64,000 nucleotides of DNA from Syngnathus acus (lineage: Eukaryota; Chordata; Actinopteri; Syngnathiformes; Syngnathidae): positions 2,349,501-2,413,500 of the forward strand of contig NC_051107.1 in NCBI RefSeq assembly GCF_901709675.1, read 5' to 3'. Position numbers and translations under genes: made by a program. The notes beneath the pieces are model-generated. The model saw only the letters and a program-made list of their open reading frames with translations. It made no database searches and had not been told where the DNA came from. This document shows positions 1 through 12,155 of this stretch, piece by piece. Every line of letters starts with the position of its first letter. Position 1 is the stretch's first letter.

Positions 1-40
1 ACACACAAGGCAGATTGTGTTGAGAACAAAGGACAAGGAT

Positions 41-86
41 TCACCAACACAGACACACACACACACACACAGACACACACACACAA
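41..86. repeat. (CA)n microsatellite
   Basis: Interrupted CA dinucleotide tract near the left edge. It lies in non-coding DNA and is probably length-variable between individuals. Confidence 0.9.
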
Positions 87-1219
87 ATTCTGTGGTTGGA
101 ATGATCCTGACAACAGAAAACGATAAAGAAAGAACCGCAGTTGTTCCTTGAACTCGTGAAAATGAACAATTGGAGGATACAAAGGGTGTTCAGTTATAAT
201 AAAAAAAACAACCCTAAATTAAAAAAAAAAAAAAAGAAAAGAGCAAGCACATCTGTCGCGGTGCCTTCAAGGACTTCAAATGGTTCCAGTGGAGCTGCCT
301 GCTGCTCGCTGGCCAACAGCAGCAGACTGTGGCTGAGCTCAGAGAATATGTCCGCAGCCTATAAAGAGATGCCAGGAAAACCCCTCTGAGGATTTTTTTT
401 TTTTAAAGAAGAAATCTAAATCCAGTCTGTGTGCAGTGCAGGGGGGGGGGGTACTTGCAATTCACTGAAATCAAAGCTACACCATTCCTTGGCAAAGTAG
501 AAGAGCATGGATGAAACTGGATTTTGACAAAACTGTGCTTATCCCACATCAGCTGTGGAAATTCGAAAATCTTTCCAAATACATTTTGAGCGCATCAAAA
601 CAGCATTGTATTAAAGCACAAGTAAAAATAGTGTTGAAAAGCTTTCTAAGTGCATTTTACCAGCCGGTCATAATAGGAGTCCATAACACTAATGTTGTTT
701 TGCTTACAGGGTGCTATTTAGTATTTTATGTAGCACTGAAAATATGGAATATCAAATATTGTTTAGAAGAAAAGCATTCTGGTTTTCCTTTAAAGAAAAA
801 AAGCTTGCTATTTTCCTAGTCTTAGAGATGTTATAAAACATCTGCTATTTTCCTTTTTTAAATATTTATGAGATTAATGTTTAAAACATTTATTTTCCTC
901 TCCAACCATCTTCACAGTTTAATTTGATATAAACAATATTCATAATATTTAACTATAGAGGGACTTTTTTTATGACTGCATGTCTCAATGCCCATTGACA
1001 TTGTGCTGCTCCTGGTGTTTACACACCTTGGCCACCAGGGGTCAGTAATATATAGCCGTACATAATACACACAGAAGACTTTCAAAACTAGGTTACGGTC
1101 GTTTTTCGCTGGGGATTGGGTAGCAGATGATCTCGTAGTAATAAGCAGCAGTTATAATTTATAAGGATAAATGGAGGCTGGGCGTCTAATCCAGAAGGGA
1201 GACACAAATTAGTAAAAGA

Positions 1220-1790
1220 TAAAATTAATATTGTGGACAAAGATGGATGGCCGTGCATCACAGGAAATCCGCAGCCCTCGTTACAAAGCCCATCAGATCC
1301 CTCAGCGTGCCCCGTTTTTCTTTACTACGCCGACGAGGGGCATCGGGGTGGACGTTCCGCCGTGTTTGTATTACACCGGCGCAATCAAGACGCCTATTAG
1401 CTGCTGTCACGGCTCGCCCGTAAGTGAGAAACGAGCTTCAGAAAAGTGATAAATGTATAGCGCGCTAGCTATTTCCCATGCTGTCATTAGGCCAAGGGTG
1501 TCAACAGCGAAGAGCAAGGTGTCCTCTCTATCGGGATCTTAATGAGAGGCGGGATGTGGCGCACCCCCCTAAAAAAGATCACCCCGACGATGGTGAGACG
1601 GCTTCATTAAGCGCACTACGGTGCTGTCACTCCTGGCAAAGGGGCGAGGCGGCCGAAGGGACGGCAAACAACAACACTGTAATAACGTTGACATTTAAAA
1701 TAGGCTTCGGGTATCATATCCAATTTCTCCCCGTGCACCCTTAATTCCCTTTTAATTGCTTTGCCGTGCTGGTCGCCGAATAAGGCTGTC
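1220..1790. other. Candidate conserved non-coding block
   Basis: This stretch is less AT-rich and more complex than the DNA around it. It has no simple repeats and no splice-compatible reading frame, but holds many homeodomain-like TAAT/ATTA words, as enhancers near developmental genes often do. Open frames across it show no protein family. The call rests on composition only; alignment to other fish would decide it. Confidence 0.3.
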
Positions 1791-2263
1791 TCTCTTCATT
1801 TATGAGCATGAGGGGACGGGGGCACGGTGTGTATGTGTGTTGGCGGCGGGGAGGTGTGTGTGCGTGTGTGGGGTTCATCGACTAAATGGAGGCGCTGCCA
1901 AATTGCACTGCCAATGCAAAGATAATTGGTAGCCCGTCCAAACCAAATCAAACACTTTATAAAAGAGCTTTGATGAAACACTGTTGGAGAGCCAACTCTA
2001 TTTGATGGCAGTAATTAAAAAATTAAACAGTGATTGGGACGAGATGCATAATTAATGATCATCAAGTTGCAAAACACTGTTGTCTTAAAGGTGGTGACTT
2101 GAATGGCAATCGATTCGACAATAAGCAGAATCTTAAAAAAATACTTTCACCAAGTCGCAAAAGATTATATATTTAGATTAAAACGATTGTACTAAACTCG
2201 ATTCTTCGATCTCTGCTCACCACCAGTTTTATGAACCTCATTCCACAACTAGGTGTTTTCTGA

Positions 2264-2472
2264 GTTTGGTCATGTGATGTTCGGAAGCTGAGACGTGATT
2301 GGCTGCAATCTGAACTCCAAGTGATGTCATAATCAGTCGACAGCAAATAACAAAATGGCCGCCTTCTGAGACGGATAAAAATGGGTGGATTTAGCTGCTC
2401 AATTCATTCTCCACATACACAATATTAATCAAAAGACTCATGTTAAGACAAGCATATAATTTCGACATGGCC
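2264..2472 (+). repeat. Dispersed foldback-family repeat, copy A (half element)
   Basis: Shares ordered words with two other places in the window (46811-47003 and 55981-56290): a TGGTCATGTGA core, GATGTCAT, AGTCGACAGCAA, AAAATGGCCGCC and GAGACGGATAAAAATGGG. Only one arm is visible; I see no inverted partner to its left. It is a non-coding, presumably non-autonomous transposon relic. Confidence 0.7.
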
Positions 2473-2639
2473 TTTAAATTCATCAAGAATCCCTTCCCGA
2501 AGCTTTTTTTCTTGCTCCCTCGCTAACGCAAAGTTTTTCGCTGTCAATCCCGTGCTCGGTTGAGTGACGGCGCGGCTCATGCGCGCAACTTGGCATCTCC
2601 CGAGTTACTTTTATCCAGCAAAAAAAAAAAAAAAAAAAA

Positions 2640-2895
2640 AAGCGTGCTGGTTAATCAAAGCCCGTCATTTCCATAATTCATGGATGCCCATCTGTTTGCC
2701 ACATCCTCGCCTGCCCGGTACGGGATAAACATATTCAGGAGAGGGGGCCGAGGGGCTATTTAATGACAGTGTCAGCCAGGCCATACACACACACCACGGC
2801 GTTATCCATCTTCATTGTAAACACGGTAATGCAATCCATCTAATGAAGCAATATTTGCCCCGCAAGTCAGAAATTACTAATTGATTTGATGGGTT
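2640..2895. other. Candidate conserved non-coding block
   Basis: High-complexity stretch beginning right after a poly-A run. It holds many short TAAT/ATTA and CAAAG words and no credible reading frame. It resembles the enhancer-type conserved elements that flank vertebrate developmental regulators. The evidence is composition only. Confidence 0.3.
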
Positions 2896-2911
2896 TCTAT
2901 GTATTGACATC

Positions 2912-3331
2912 CTAGAAGCTATTCGGCTCCACATTCATCACACTTACGAGGACATCAAAGTTCCCATATCTCAATTGCGTGATGTTGCTTGGATATATAT
3001 AGAAAAACATGTCATAGCTTTTTACCTTTTTGTGCCACAAATCAAGAGTTTGTTGAGGTGACACGGTCACAGATGCAATCCGAGGCCCTATGACCCCTTC
3101 ATAAAAGTATGAAACCTGGACAGCTAAGTGTGATGGGCAAAGTTTTGTTGCGCAAGTCGCGAATTGAGCCAGCTTTTGTTTACGTTCTTGACCGAGAACT
3201 GTTGTTCGCTCGGAGATGCCATTAAAAATTAAGTTGTTTTCATCCATTGTCCACCGGATTGCTGTTTTCGCCTCATCTGGTCCGGTCAACAAAAAGGTTA
3301 GATCATGTCTAGACACTTTCAAGACCCACAA
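2912..3331 (-). other. Unassigned 139-codon open frame
   Basis: A single uninterrupted minus-strand frame of about 139 codons, which is long for this AT-rich stretch. I recognise no family in it. It has no obvious signal peptide and no internal repeats. It could be a decayed transposon fragment, part of the rassf8 3' UTR that is open by chance, or an unknown exon. It sits about 1.3 kb downstream of the rassf8 stop on the same strand. Confidence 0.2.
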
Positions 3332-3426
3332 AAACTTTCCTGGTGAGATGACTATATCCCCCGATATAACTACATCTTGTCGAGCTCAGGCAATATCAAA
3401 TCAATCTTGGTATGGTATTTGCAAAT

Positions 3427-3432
3427 TTTATT
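3427..3432 (-). promoter_or_regulatory. Candidate polyadenylation signal for rassf8
   Basis: AATAAA on the minus strand, about 1.16 kb beyond the rassf8 stop codon. Long 3' UTRs are usual for RASSF8, so this is plausible, but nothing else marks the cleavage site. Confidence 0.3.
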
Positions 3433-4590
3433 AAAAATTAATATCGATGGCACAACAGAAACCAACATATACATGTGGAAAAAAACAGCTTCGCTGCGGC
3501 TTCATTTTTTTTTAAACATCTTCCAAAGCAAAATATTTTGTATTTTTTTTGCATATGATGAAATCTATTCACTGAATGTGTTTTCGACTTTCCTCGCAGT
3601 AAGGCATGCCGTTATTCTCTTATTAGTAAATTAATTACAGTGTCCCCAGTCAGTCACGACTACGATACAATACTGGATTTCTAAGTGGATGCTTTCCCTG
3701 GTGTATAAAAAAATACATTCTTCTAACCTTTTATATTATATTTGATCACACTAGCTTTGGTTCATAGTCGACATCTTTTGTTAGAGTAAAAACACTACAT
3801 TGTCCCTGCATGAGTCATCACGAGAGACACGGGATGCAATTTGATGCATACATTTTTTTAAAAGCGTTCAAAAAATGTAGTCTGTATAATCTTGACTTTG
3901 CTACCACCTAGTGGCCAATCTGGGATGTTCACGCCTACAGGGTAAAAATGCCTTTAGTCATCATCAATCACTCTCGTTTCTGAACTCGAGGATGAAGTGT
4001 TAAGATTGAGGGGAGAGGGAGGAAAAAAAAAAAAAAACCAGAGATTAATGGATCTCAGGCTTTGCAAACCTAACTGGAGTGAAACGAAATCTTTGATGCA
4101 CAACAGAACCAATCATTTTCCTGGTTGCCTCCATTTTTCTTCAAGCTTCAAATCAATACAAAATAAAACTTGACGGTTAAGAATTCCCCTGAATTGGTGT
4201 GAAAACTTTTTTTTTTCCAAAACCATGTGACTCTAGCTACCTCGAGTTCACTTGATGTGCGCTTTCAACACATCACAATAAGGCAATCAAATATATGACA
4301 ATGGTTGTGCATGCGCGTGCGTATATGCATTGTTGACATCCTGATAAGATTCTCTAATGATGGTTTTTAGCATTCCGATAGAAAAAAAAACATTCCTGTA
4401 GTCAACAAAAATACATCTGCTGGCCTTACTTGTATGTCTTTGTTTGTATATACAGTCGTTGAATAGATTAGATATGAAAAGTTGCAAATGCACTGTATTG
4501 ACATCACTTGGAAGTCCTAAAGGTAGCCCAGAAAAGATGAAGTAGAGTTCCACTTGAGTGACATCAGTAATGTCTATGTGTTACCGGTTT

Positions 4591-7500
4591 TCAAACGTAG
4601 ATGCCTTCGGGGTTGAATCCGGAGGTGGTGGTGCTCTGCAGGGAGCGTAGGTCGCTGGGTAGGAGACGTCTCAAAGAGCTGCAATCTTCCTCTGCAAAAG
4701 CAAAAAAAAAAAAAAAAAGGTGTATTTCAAGAAAGATCCTATGAAAGTTGAACGGTGGTGTGTAATTTTGTTTGGATGTTAGCGTTCACACTAAGCACCA
4801 GACTTGCCACATAATTATAATCTACCTTGTAATACCGCATATGTCCACAGGGTGGCACTGTGCACACATGGATAGTAATCTCCATTTAGCGAGAAAAATC
4901 TTTATAGCAGTGATTCATTTGATTACCACCTAAAAAAATATCCACTTAAAAAACACTTAGCTCTTTAAGTAGCATCATAATAACTAAGCGGCACTACCCG
5001 CCCTGAAATATGCCAGACCCCCCCCCCCCCTAAGAATTTTTTTTTTAGCTCCGCCTGTGCTGTGAAATTGTTTTTAATTGTGTAATAGTGCAAGTCATTG
5101 GCTTTTCCCATTTGTTATATGTAATTTTTTGTTACTTTTGTTACATGCCATTGTTGTTGTCCTCGTCTCCTGTAGGTTGCTGAGCCGGCAGTACGGTGAC
5201 CTTAGTGCCTGTCTGCTGAATGAACTGCTGGAGATTGACCTGGCGAAGCTCTTTAGTCAGCTGCTCCAGCTCCTGCTCCTTCTCCTAGAAGAACAAAACC
5301 TACACGTCAGTGATGTCACAGAGTCCATAACCTACTTTCAAAGTTAGTTGTGCAAGTACAGGCAAGGGATTGCAGATTTGTCTCAGCCTCTAATAAGGCA
5401 AAGAATGCCGAAGCATCCCCCACACACCTCCCTCCTTCCCTTCTCTCATTATGACCTCACACCCAGCGGGACCTCGTGTACATCGAACGCTTTGAATCAA
5501 GTGCGGCGAAGAATCCGTCGGAGGCTTCCTGCAAAGCGGAGATTGAACTTGCCTTCCCTGTCCGCGACCTAATGAGCTTAGATTTGCACGGTTCCACTCC
5601 GGCATGGGAGGATGGGGATTTCCGACCCCCCTCGAGCATCTTCCTCAAACTTTGTCTTTGTGCCAGATGTGAAAGCGCTTCACAGTTTGGGCCGCAGACC
5701 TGGAGTCTCTTGCCGGACTGGCCTAGGGAGCGTTCCAACGCCCTGCAGCCGTTCTCCAGGCGAGCCGTGTGTTGGCTCTGCACGTCCAGCTCCGTTGTCA
5801 ACGTATCCAGTTCGGCCTCCACCTGAAAGGGAGCAATTTTGTGGGCCAAGAAAAGCAACAAAAAAAAAAAAAAAACATTTGGATTACTACAGAATTGAAC
5901 ACAGTCCTCCCTGCATATGAATGGATTGAGTCATTAACATTCATGAATTATTCACTAGAAAAAGTCATAGTTCCTCCTTGTTTCTCAGTTTTATGATAAT
6001 CAGCAAAAAAGAAAAACAGTTGAACCTCGGGAGGATAAACAGTTCGGATTATGAATTAATGTATGTCATATTAATTTGACTTTGTTTTAGCAATAATTGA
6101 TTATTGTGTTAGATTCACTTATTGCTTGTTTTTTTTAATTAAAAAAATACAGGGAAAGAGAAGACCATGACAAATATTTGTATGTTAGACTGCAATCACA
6201 ATATTGTAAAAAAAAAAAAAAAAAAAGGATTCTTTTTCAAAATGGTTCAGCCATTTTATAGTTTTTTTGCATGGATGAACTTATTTTACCTCTTCCTCAT
6301 TGATCATGTGACTCAGTTCGTCGTCCTGCAACAGCCGTTCTTGCTCCAGGCTGATCTCCATGCTCTAAAAACACAAACGACATGGAAAAGTCTTTTTTTT
6401 AACTTTAAAAAAAAAATGAAAGTAGCATATTTTCCATCACAGGCACTCCATAAAAGAACCTGAATGCGTGCTAAGTATTCCGAAAGATCGGCCTCGCAGT
6501 CACGAACGCGGGCCTGCAGCTCGGCCAGCTGTTGCTGGAGTTGCCGCTCGCTCTCCTGCTCGATACGCAACTCGTTCTGCCAGAATTCCTCCTCGTCCAT
6601 CTCGGCGTCGTTCCTCCTCACCTGCTGCTCCAAAAGCAGCAGCTCCTCTTCCAGGCTTCCTTCCTGGTGGGTGGAAAATGAATTCAACTTAAAATAAAAC
6701 GATGGTAATACTATTAAAGACACCCGCGGTTGAGTAGGTTGCCAGGCAACACGGGCTGCTGATGAAGCCCCAACCTCACCTCGCTGGCCTCCTCCCATTC
6801 CCGCAACTCGGCCTCGCAACCCAGCAAGCGGCTTTCCAAAACCTGCAGTTTGTCTCTCTGCAACCGCACCAGTCTGCTCAGTTCTCGGGCCGGACTGCCC
6901 GGGATCGAGGAGCTCCCGCCGCCACCTCCGACTCGCTTTAGATTTAAACTCACGCCGCGCTGATGGGAGTGCTTGGCTGCGTAAACACACATAAATGTGG
7001 ATTGTAATATCACGAACAGACAATACAACATATTTGTGTGTTAGCTACCTTCCGTGTCTCGGCTTTTTCCAAAAATCTCCCGCAGACCTCTCGCTCCTGC
7101 GCTGAGGGTCAGAGACTTGCGTTTGGGTTCCCTGCGCTTGAGCGAGCGATTCGCCGCCGACGGGTGTAACTTGGCCTGCGGGGGCAGGCTCTGGCGGTAA
7201 AAGGCGCGCTCTGACCCGCGGGCTAGCCCGTCCGAGGGGGACCGATCGCTGACGGACGGGCCGGTCCGCTGGAGGATGAGCTGCACGTCGCTGGCGTACT
7301 GGCCCCACTTGTTGAGAGAAACCACGGGGTTCTCGAGGGGTGCCAGGTGGCGCTCCGTGTCCCTCCATTTTTCAATCAAGGTGTACCTGCCTGTGCGGCC
7401 TGGGACATGAAGAAGAAGCATGTTAGGTGTTGGAAGACCAAGATCATTGTCAAAATAGAAATAATGGTGCGTTGAGATTTGGGTCCAATTACCTCTCCCT

Positions 7501-8666
7501 TATAAAACTTTATACTAAAGGACAAAGTATTACAAAACAATTACATATTCTGCATGTAATTAAAATAAAATATTTTTATGTAATATTTAACTAAATAGAA
7601 AATAAATATTTGTATATTTTATTGTTGTATATATTGAGAACTATTCAATATATCGTGTTTAAAATTAAAATCATCTTTGTTATTATTAAAAGATATAAAT
7701 CAGATGACAGCGACTGGCTCTTTTCGTTTCGCTTCTCATACTTGAGCGTTGACAATAAATGGTCAAAACGCCCCATCTAATGGCGACCTTTTGCGTTGTT
7801 CAACCCTGTCATTTCTTTTTCCATTCCCAGCTATAATAAGTGCACTGTTGAGAACTCTTCAGCTCTAATGTTCCCACTACTTTAAGGTGTAAGAAGGTGG
7901 TCTGTATTTCAAAGCAATTCTTCTCCCACTCCCCTACTGCTGCAGCTTAAGGAAAAAAAAAAAAACACCTTACAGTAAACACCAAAGAAAGGATTTTATA
8001 GCGGGGAAATTCCACCTCAACAAAAGGTGGGTACTGGGAACTGAGTTCGATGGTTCACAGCTCTGTGAATTCTCTGTGTGTATCCGTGTGTGTGTGTGCA
8101 GATGGAGCGTGGGTGCGAGCAAAAGAGGCACATTCATCACAACAGACGTGCACAAAGTGCCGTGCTGTGGACAAAAAGGCGAAAGCTGCACAATGAACAG
8201 TGAGCGCCATAACTCCTGCACCATTGTCACCATTGGAGACCACCAGGAAAACACTATCTTGAGTGGGGGGGGGCTGTTTGAAACAAAGATATTCAAAGGG
8301 CCCACTCTTGGGGCATTTTAGGGTGTACAATTGCAACGATTTATAGACTAATAAATGAAACAAGCCAATTTTAAATTAAAGTCAGTTTGTCATCCAATCC
8401 AGCAGATGGCGGTGTGCTGAAAAAAATGCCTTACATATTCGTGGACTTAAGAGTGTGTTTGAGGTTTACAATCCTGCATTTTTGAAGTGACTTCATCAGT
8501 GTGCGATACGAATTCTGCCTAGCAACAAGTGTTTATTTAAACGGGTTGAATCCCCGGGCTTACCGATGGCTTGAGCGAGCGCGATGACCACTTCCTGACA
8601 CGTGGTGAACTCGGTGACACCACACACGATACGCTGCACGCCGTCCACCCACACTTTCAGCTCCAT
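4591..8666 (-). CDS. rassf8: RASSF8, Ras-association domain adaptor
   Basis: N-terminal RASSF family member. In other vertebrates it is a cytoplasmic and junction-associated scaffold with a Ras-association domain and coiled coils. Coding exons: 8564-8666, 7049-7399, 6780-6976, 6460-6663, 6290-6364, 5700-5822, about 5149-5284, 4591-4691. The start at 8666 gives the family's MELKVWVDG opening; an in-frame ATG lies three codons upstream. Exons 1-2 carry the RA domain (MELKVWVDG to QLILQRTGP). Exons 3-7 are Glu/Gln/Leu-rich coiled coil. The last exon ends in the hallmark GFNPEGIYV. The model gives about 429 residues (mammalian protein 419). Its seventh intron keeps frame only with a GC donor at 5148; the nearby GT donor at 5144 shifts frame. 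RASSF7 is excluded by the C-terminus. Confidence 0.95.
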
Positions 8667-8869
8667 GGCCTTCATCAAGACGCCTTCATTCCTCCACACC
8701 ACTAGAGGGTGCTAAAGGGTAAGCGGCCGTCCTAACAGAGAGAATGAATAGTCTCACTTGTATTATTACATGGCAACTTTTGACATACAACTGAGTAGAA
8801 TGATTTTGAAAAAAAATTCAATTGTTATTTTATGTTTTATTTTTATTTTCCTACTTATTTAAGCTAACG

Positions 8870-9125
8870 CTGTAATGGCCTCCCATATTAAAGGCCTCTC
8901 TCCCTTCTGGTGTGATTTCCATGCGGTAAAGCTAACAGCAGTTGCATGCACGCAGCTGGAAAGCTATTTCAAACTGCTGACACATGCATCTCGGCGGACT
9001 CATTATCAACCTGGCAGGGGCCGCACGCAGCGGTGAGCCGAAGCGCCCGCACGGTGCTTAACGCTCGGGCCTTTTTTTTGTGTGCGCAAACCTAACCAAT
9101 GTGGATCTCTCCATTGACATGACAG
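8870..9125. other. Candidate conserved non-coding block
   Basis: GC-balanced, non-repetitive stretch just upstream of the first coding exon of rassf8. It has E-box-like CAGCTG words and no supported exon. It resembles an intronic enhancer, on composition alone. Confidence 0.25.
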
Positions 9126-10219
9126 GGGGGGGAAGGAGAGTTTTACAATAGGCACATTAGGCATCTGGTGAGAGAGCATTAGCACACGTTGTGATGATGT
9201 GTCGCATTTTCACGAGAGCCATCGAAATGTCGGAGCCGGGTGTTTATTCGGCGGGGAACGTATTTACACATCACAACGTGGCTCTATTGAAGAGGAACAA
9301 CATGGTGACACGTCTTTCACACATTTATAATATGTACATACACACTTGTGACAAATCATACGTCCAAAGATGTTTTTCAAAACAATTATGCTACCGAATA
9401 TCTATTCGATTAATCGGATAAGAATTGATGTTATGTTTTTAAAACAACCAACACAAAATATGCATACTATATAAAGTCCTATTCCTACATGAGGTGTAGG
9501 TATTATTTTTGTCCAACTTTATTTTATATTATCTGTGACTTTGAAGGTATGTGGCTTTAATGTATGCTTGGGAAACGTTTTCTTAATCAGTAGTGATTTA
9601 AATGTGATTATTATTGAAGCAAATGAGCCAAATGTTATTTTTAAGTTGTAAAGTCTGATTCAAGTTGAATTCTTGGTCATTTTCGCCGAGTCGTTTTCAG
9701 CATTTGCTTTCATGAAACGTACAAGCAAGGCTCATAGGGAGAAGGCAGCTGTTGTTGAGAGGCAGCTGCTGATTTTTTTTTTTTTTTTTTTTGGATGAAA
9801 AGGCACTTTTTATAGCAACTAAATGGAAAAGACAGCACTAACTTAAGAGTCCCTAATCAAATTTGCTGCGCGACATCACGAGCACTCCAGTGTGCTCCCT
9901 TGCGGAAACGACCTTCGATTTTCTCCGCTTGTGAATAGCTACGCCCGCGCCCTTAAAGCCACTTTGATGGCGGCCAATGGCAGCCGACGGATAAATAAAT
10001 CACATGAGACGTGGTAGTGAGTAAACACCGGCGAGCATGCTGCAGAGAGTGTGTGCGTATGTTTCTATTTTGGTGCAGCTTGCTTGTAAATCTACACTCG
10101 CACATTGAGACGCGGATAGATGTTTCGGAACCTCAAAAGCTTCCAGCAGTCCTCAAAGAAAATAAAAAAGACGATTGAAGGATGTACTCACTAGCTGGCT
10201 TAGAAATGTTTGTGTCTTT

Positions 10220-10760
10220 GGTGGTATACCAAAAATGTTCATGAGTCAATGTGATGTTTACCAGTAGTCATTTTCTATACTATAAAGGAATTTTTAAAAT
10301 TAATGTGTCAATTTTCTTACTATAAAAAAAGTTCTATCCTAATCTATTTTTTAAATGTTAAAAAAGGGTCAATTCCAATACACCAAAAATGTCACACACC
10401 ATAGTCATTTTCAAAAATAAAACAATAAAATAAAATAATAAAACATAAATAAAAAGTATTCAATAACAAGAAGAAATGAATAAAGTGAAGCTAATATTTT
10501 TCAAAAATCTTCACAAAAAGAAAAATCATTTTCAATGTGTCCCTCTGTACATTTATCATTATTAAAAAAAGTTTGCCTAGTGAAAAAAAAAAGAGGCCAC
10601 ATAAATATAATTACATACAAATTACACACTTTTAAAATAGGTCCATTTTGGTACGTTAAAAACATCCACGTGTCAATCTGACTCACTGTACATTTGGTTA
10701 TTTTAGTCCTTCAAATTCAGATATAACTTTAAAATAGGTCAACTTGACCTGCAACAAAAC
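10220..10760. repeat. Diverged AT-rich repeat array
   Basis: Related words recur at irregular intervals of roughly 140-150 bp or multiples: ACCAAAAATGT, GTGTCAAT, TAGTCATTTTC, TTTAAAATAGGTC. This suggests a heavily decayed tandem array or several nested fragments of one element. I see no coding sequence in it. Confidence 0.35.
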
Positions 10761-12109
10761 AGGTGGGTTAAGTCTCTCATGAAGACTGGTCATATTATTA
10801 AGTACGCGTACTTAAAAATACAACTCCCGTCTGCAGTCATTATGAGGAAAAACAGCCTTAACTTGCACTGTTGGCCCTTTTCAAAGCAATATAAATAAAG
10901 TCTACACACTGTCTACTTTATGAGGTGACATTTCCACAACCTTTTTTTCCCCCCCTTCTATAATAATGTCAGCCATACTAAATTGTGACATTTATGACTG
11001 CCAGGTCAGCACGAGCGGCCAGCGTTTTGGACACAATGGAACGAGCGCAAACTGCAACGCAGACAAAAAAAAAGACGCTACAAAATAGACAGCTGGACAC
11101 AAAATCAAGTACTTGGACACGTGCGCTGCGAGCGCGGTGGACGGAGTTAAACTTAGCTGTAACTTCAGTCTCCTTGAGCGTCATTCCCGGGATGCCACAG
11201 GAAGGCAGAGCGAGGGAGGAAACAGCGTGTGGTTAGGTTACGCTGCAAATGCTCATATGAGAAACCCGTAAAAATGAGAAATTCCCTTTAAATCACATAT
11301 TGGAATATTTAACTGACAGTGAAAATCAGCGTCTACCAAATATATATACAAGCAAATGTGTGCTTTGGGCTTAAGGGTGCAAATTATGACTGTAAATCAA
11401 AGTGATCAAAGACTAGCTTAATGCTAACACATATGGGGAAACACCATAGACAGGCTAATGAATAGCAACAATAATAACGGGCATATATTCATCTAAAAAA
11501 AAAAAACCCAGGTATTATTTTGCCCCTTCATTATCAAGCTAAGTACACCAGGAATAATTCATCCTCATTAAAACCACATTACAAAATATTTAGGCTGATT
11601 AACATGGGCACAGTCAAAAACCGATGATGTCACACATCCTCTCTTTTTAAGGACGGCTTCACTCAAAATAAGCTACGTGCAAACAAAAGAGTCCACTGCG
11701 GTGTGTGTGTGTCCGCATGGCTAGCTGGCGGCGTGACTGAATGCAAACAATCCGTCGCCATGGCGACACTGCCCCTAAGCCTTTTGTTCCCGGCCTCGCT
11801 AGTACAGCACAGATGACTGCATTGATTGGGGGAAAAGTTGACCAAAAACAATTAGGAAGTAACCAGTGTTTTCCTACTCCTAAATGCAAATGAGCAACAT
11901 AAAATAAAATAAATAGGTAATTTGCTCTGGTATGAGGTTTAGTTTTCTTCACACAGCAGCATTTTTAAACTGTAATCTGCATGGTTTAAAAACTTTCCCC
12001 TCAAAAAGTAAGTTAAAGCAATGCTATCAAAAAAAACATGGTGAAAGTGGTTAAAGCAGAGTAAAGTAAAGATAAAATGCTTTTGTCGAGAGACTAAAAG
12101 CACACATAC

Positions 12110-12155
12110 CTGAATCTGTGCAGTTTGGAGAGTGACTGAGTCACAAGCAAGCTTC
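12110..12155 (-). other. Candidate small 5' UTR exon of rassf8
   Basis: On the minus strand this 46-bp segment has an acceptor at its upstream edge (AAGATTTCAG) and a strong donor at its downstream edge (TTCAG then GTATGTG). It lies between the GC-rich candidate first exon at about 13.2-13.6 kb and the first coding exon at 8666. It has no start codon consistent with the rassf8 frame. RNA reads would decide. Confidence 0.25.

Larger units (their letters stand above)
87..4590. other. Non-coding DNA downstream of rassf8
   Basis: No gene is recognisable here. The stretch lies 3' of the minus-strand rassf8 coding region, so its right part (from about 3430 up) is probably rassf8 3' UTR. It holds poly-A and poly-G runs, a GT-rich tract near 1828-1870, one half-copy of a dispersed foldback repeat (2264-2472), two higher-complexity blocks that look like conserved non-coding elements (1220-1790 and 2640-2895) and one unassigned minus-strand reading frame (2912-3331). 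Two CTCF-core-like words occur at 1032-1045 and 3904-3917. Confidence 0.6.
8703..12109. other. Intron or 5' flank of rassf8, no coding gene seen
   Basis: Probably a 5' UTR intron of rassf8. It is mostly AT-rich, with a poly-T run near 9773-9792 and a diverged repeat array at 10220-10760. Higher-complexity non-coding DNA lies at 8870-9125 and around 9880-10020. Short open frames near 10980-11236 show no family and no splice support. Confidence 0.5.

Noticed and set aside
6313-7023. 236-codon minus-strand frame read as one unbroken gene
   Set aside because: It runs through two rassf8 introns. Only the part with [16 protein letters not shown] to LSEYLARIQ is a true exon in this frame.
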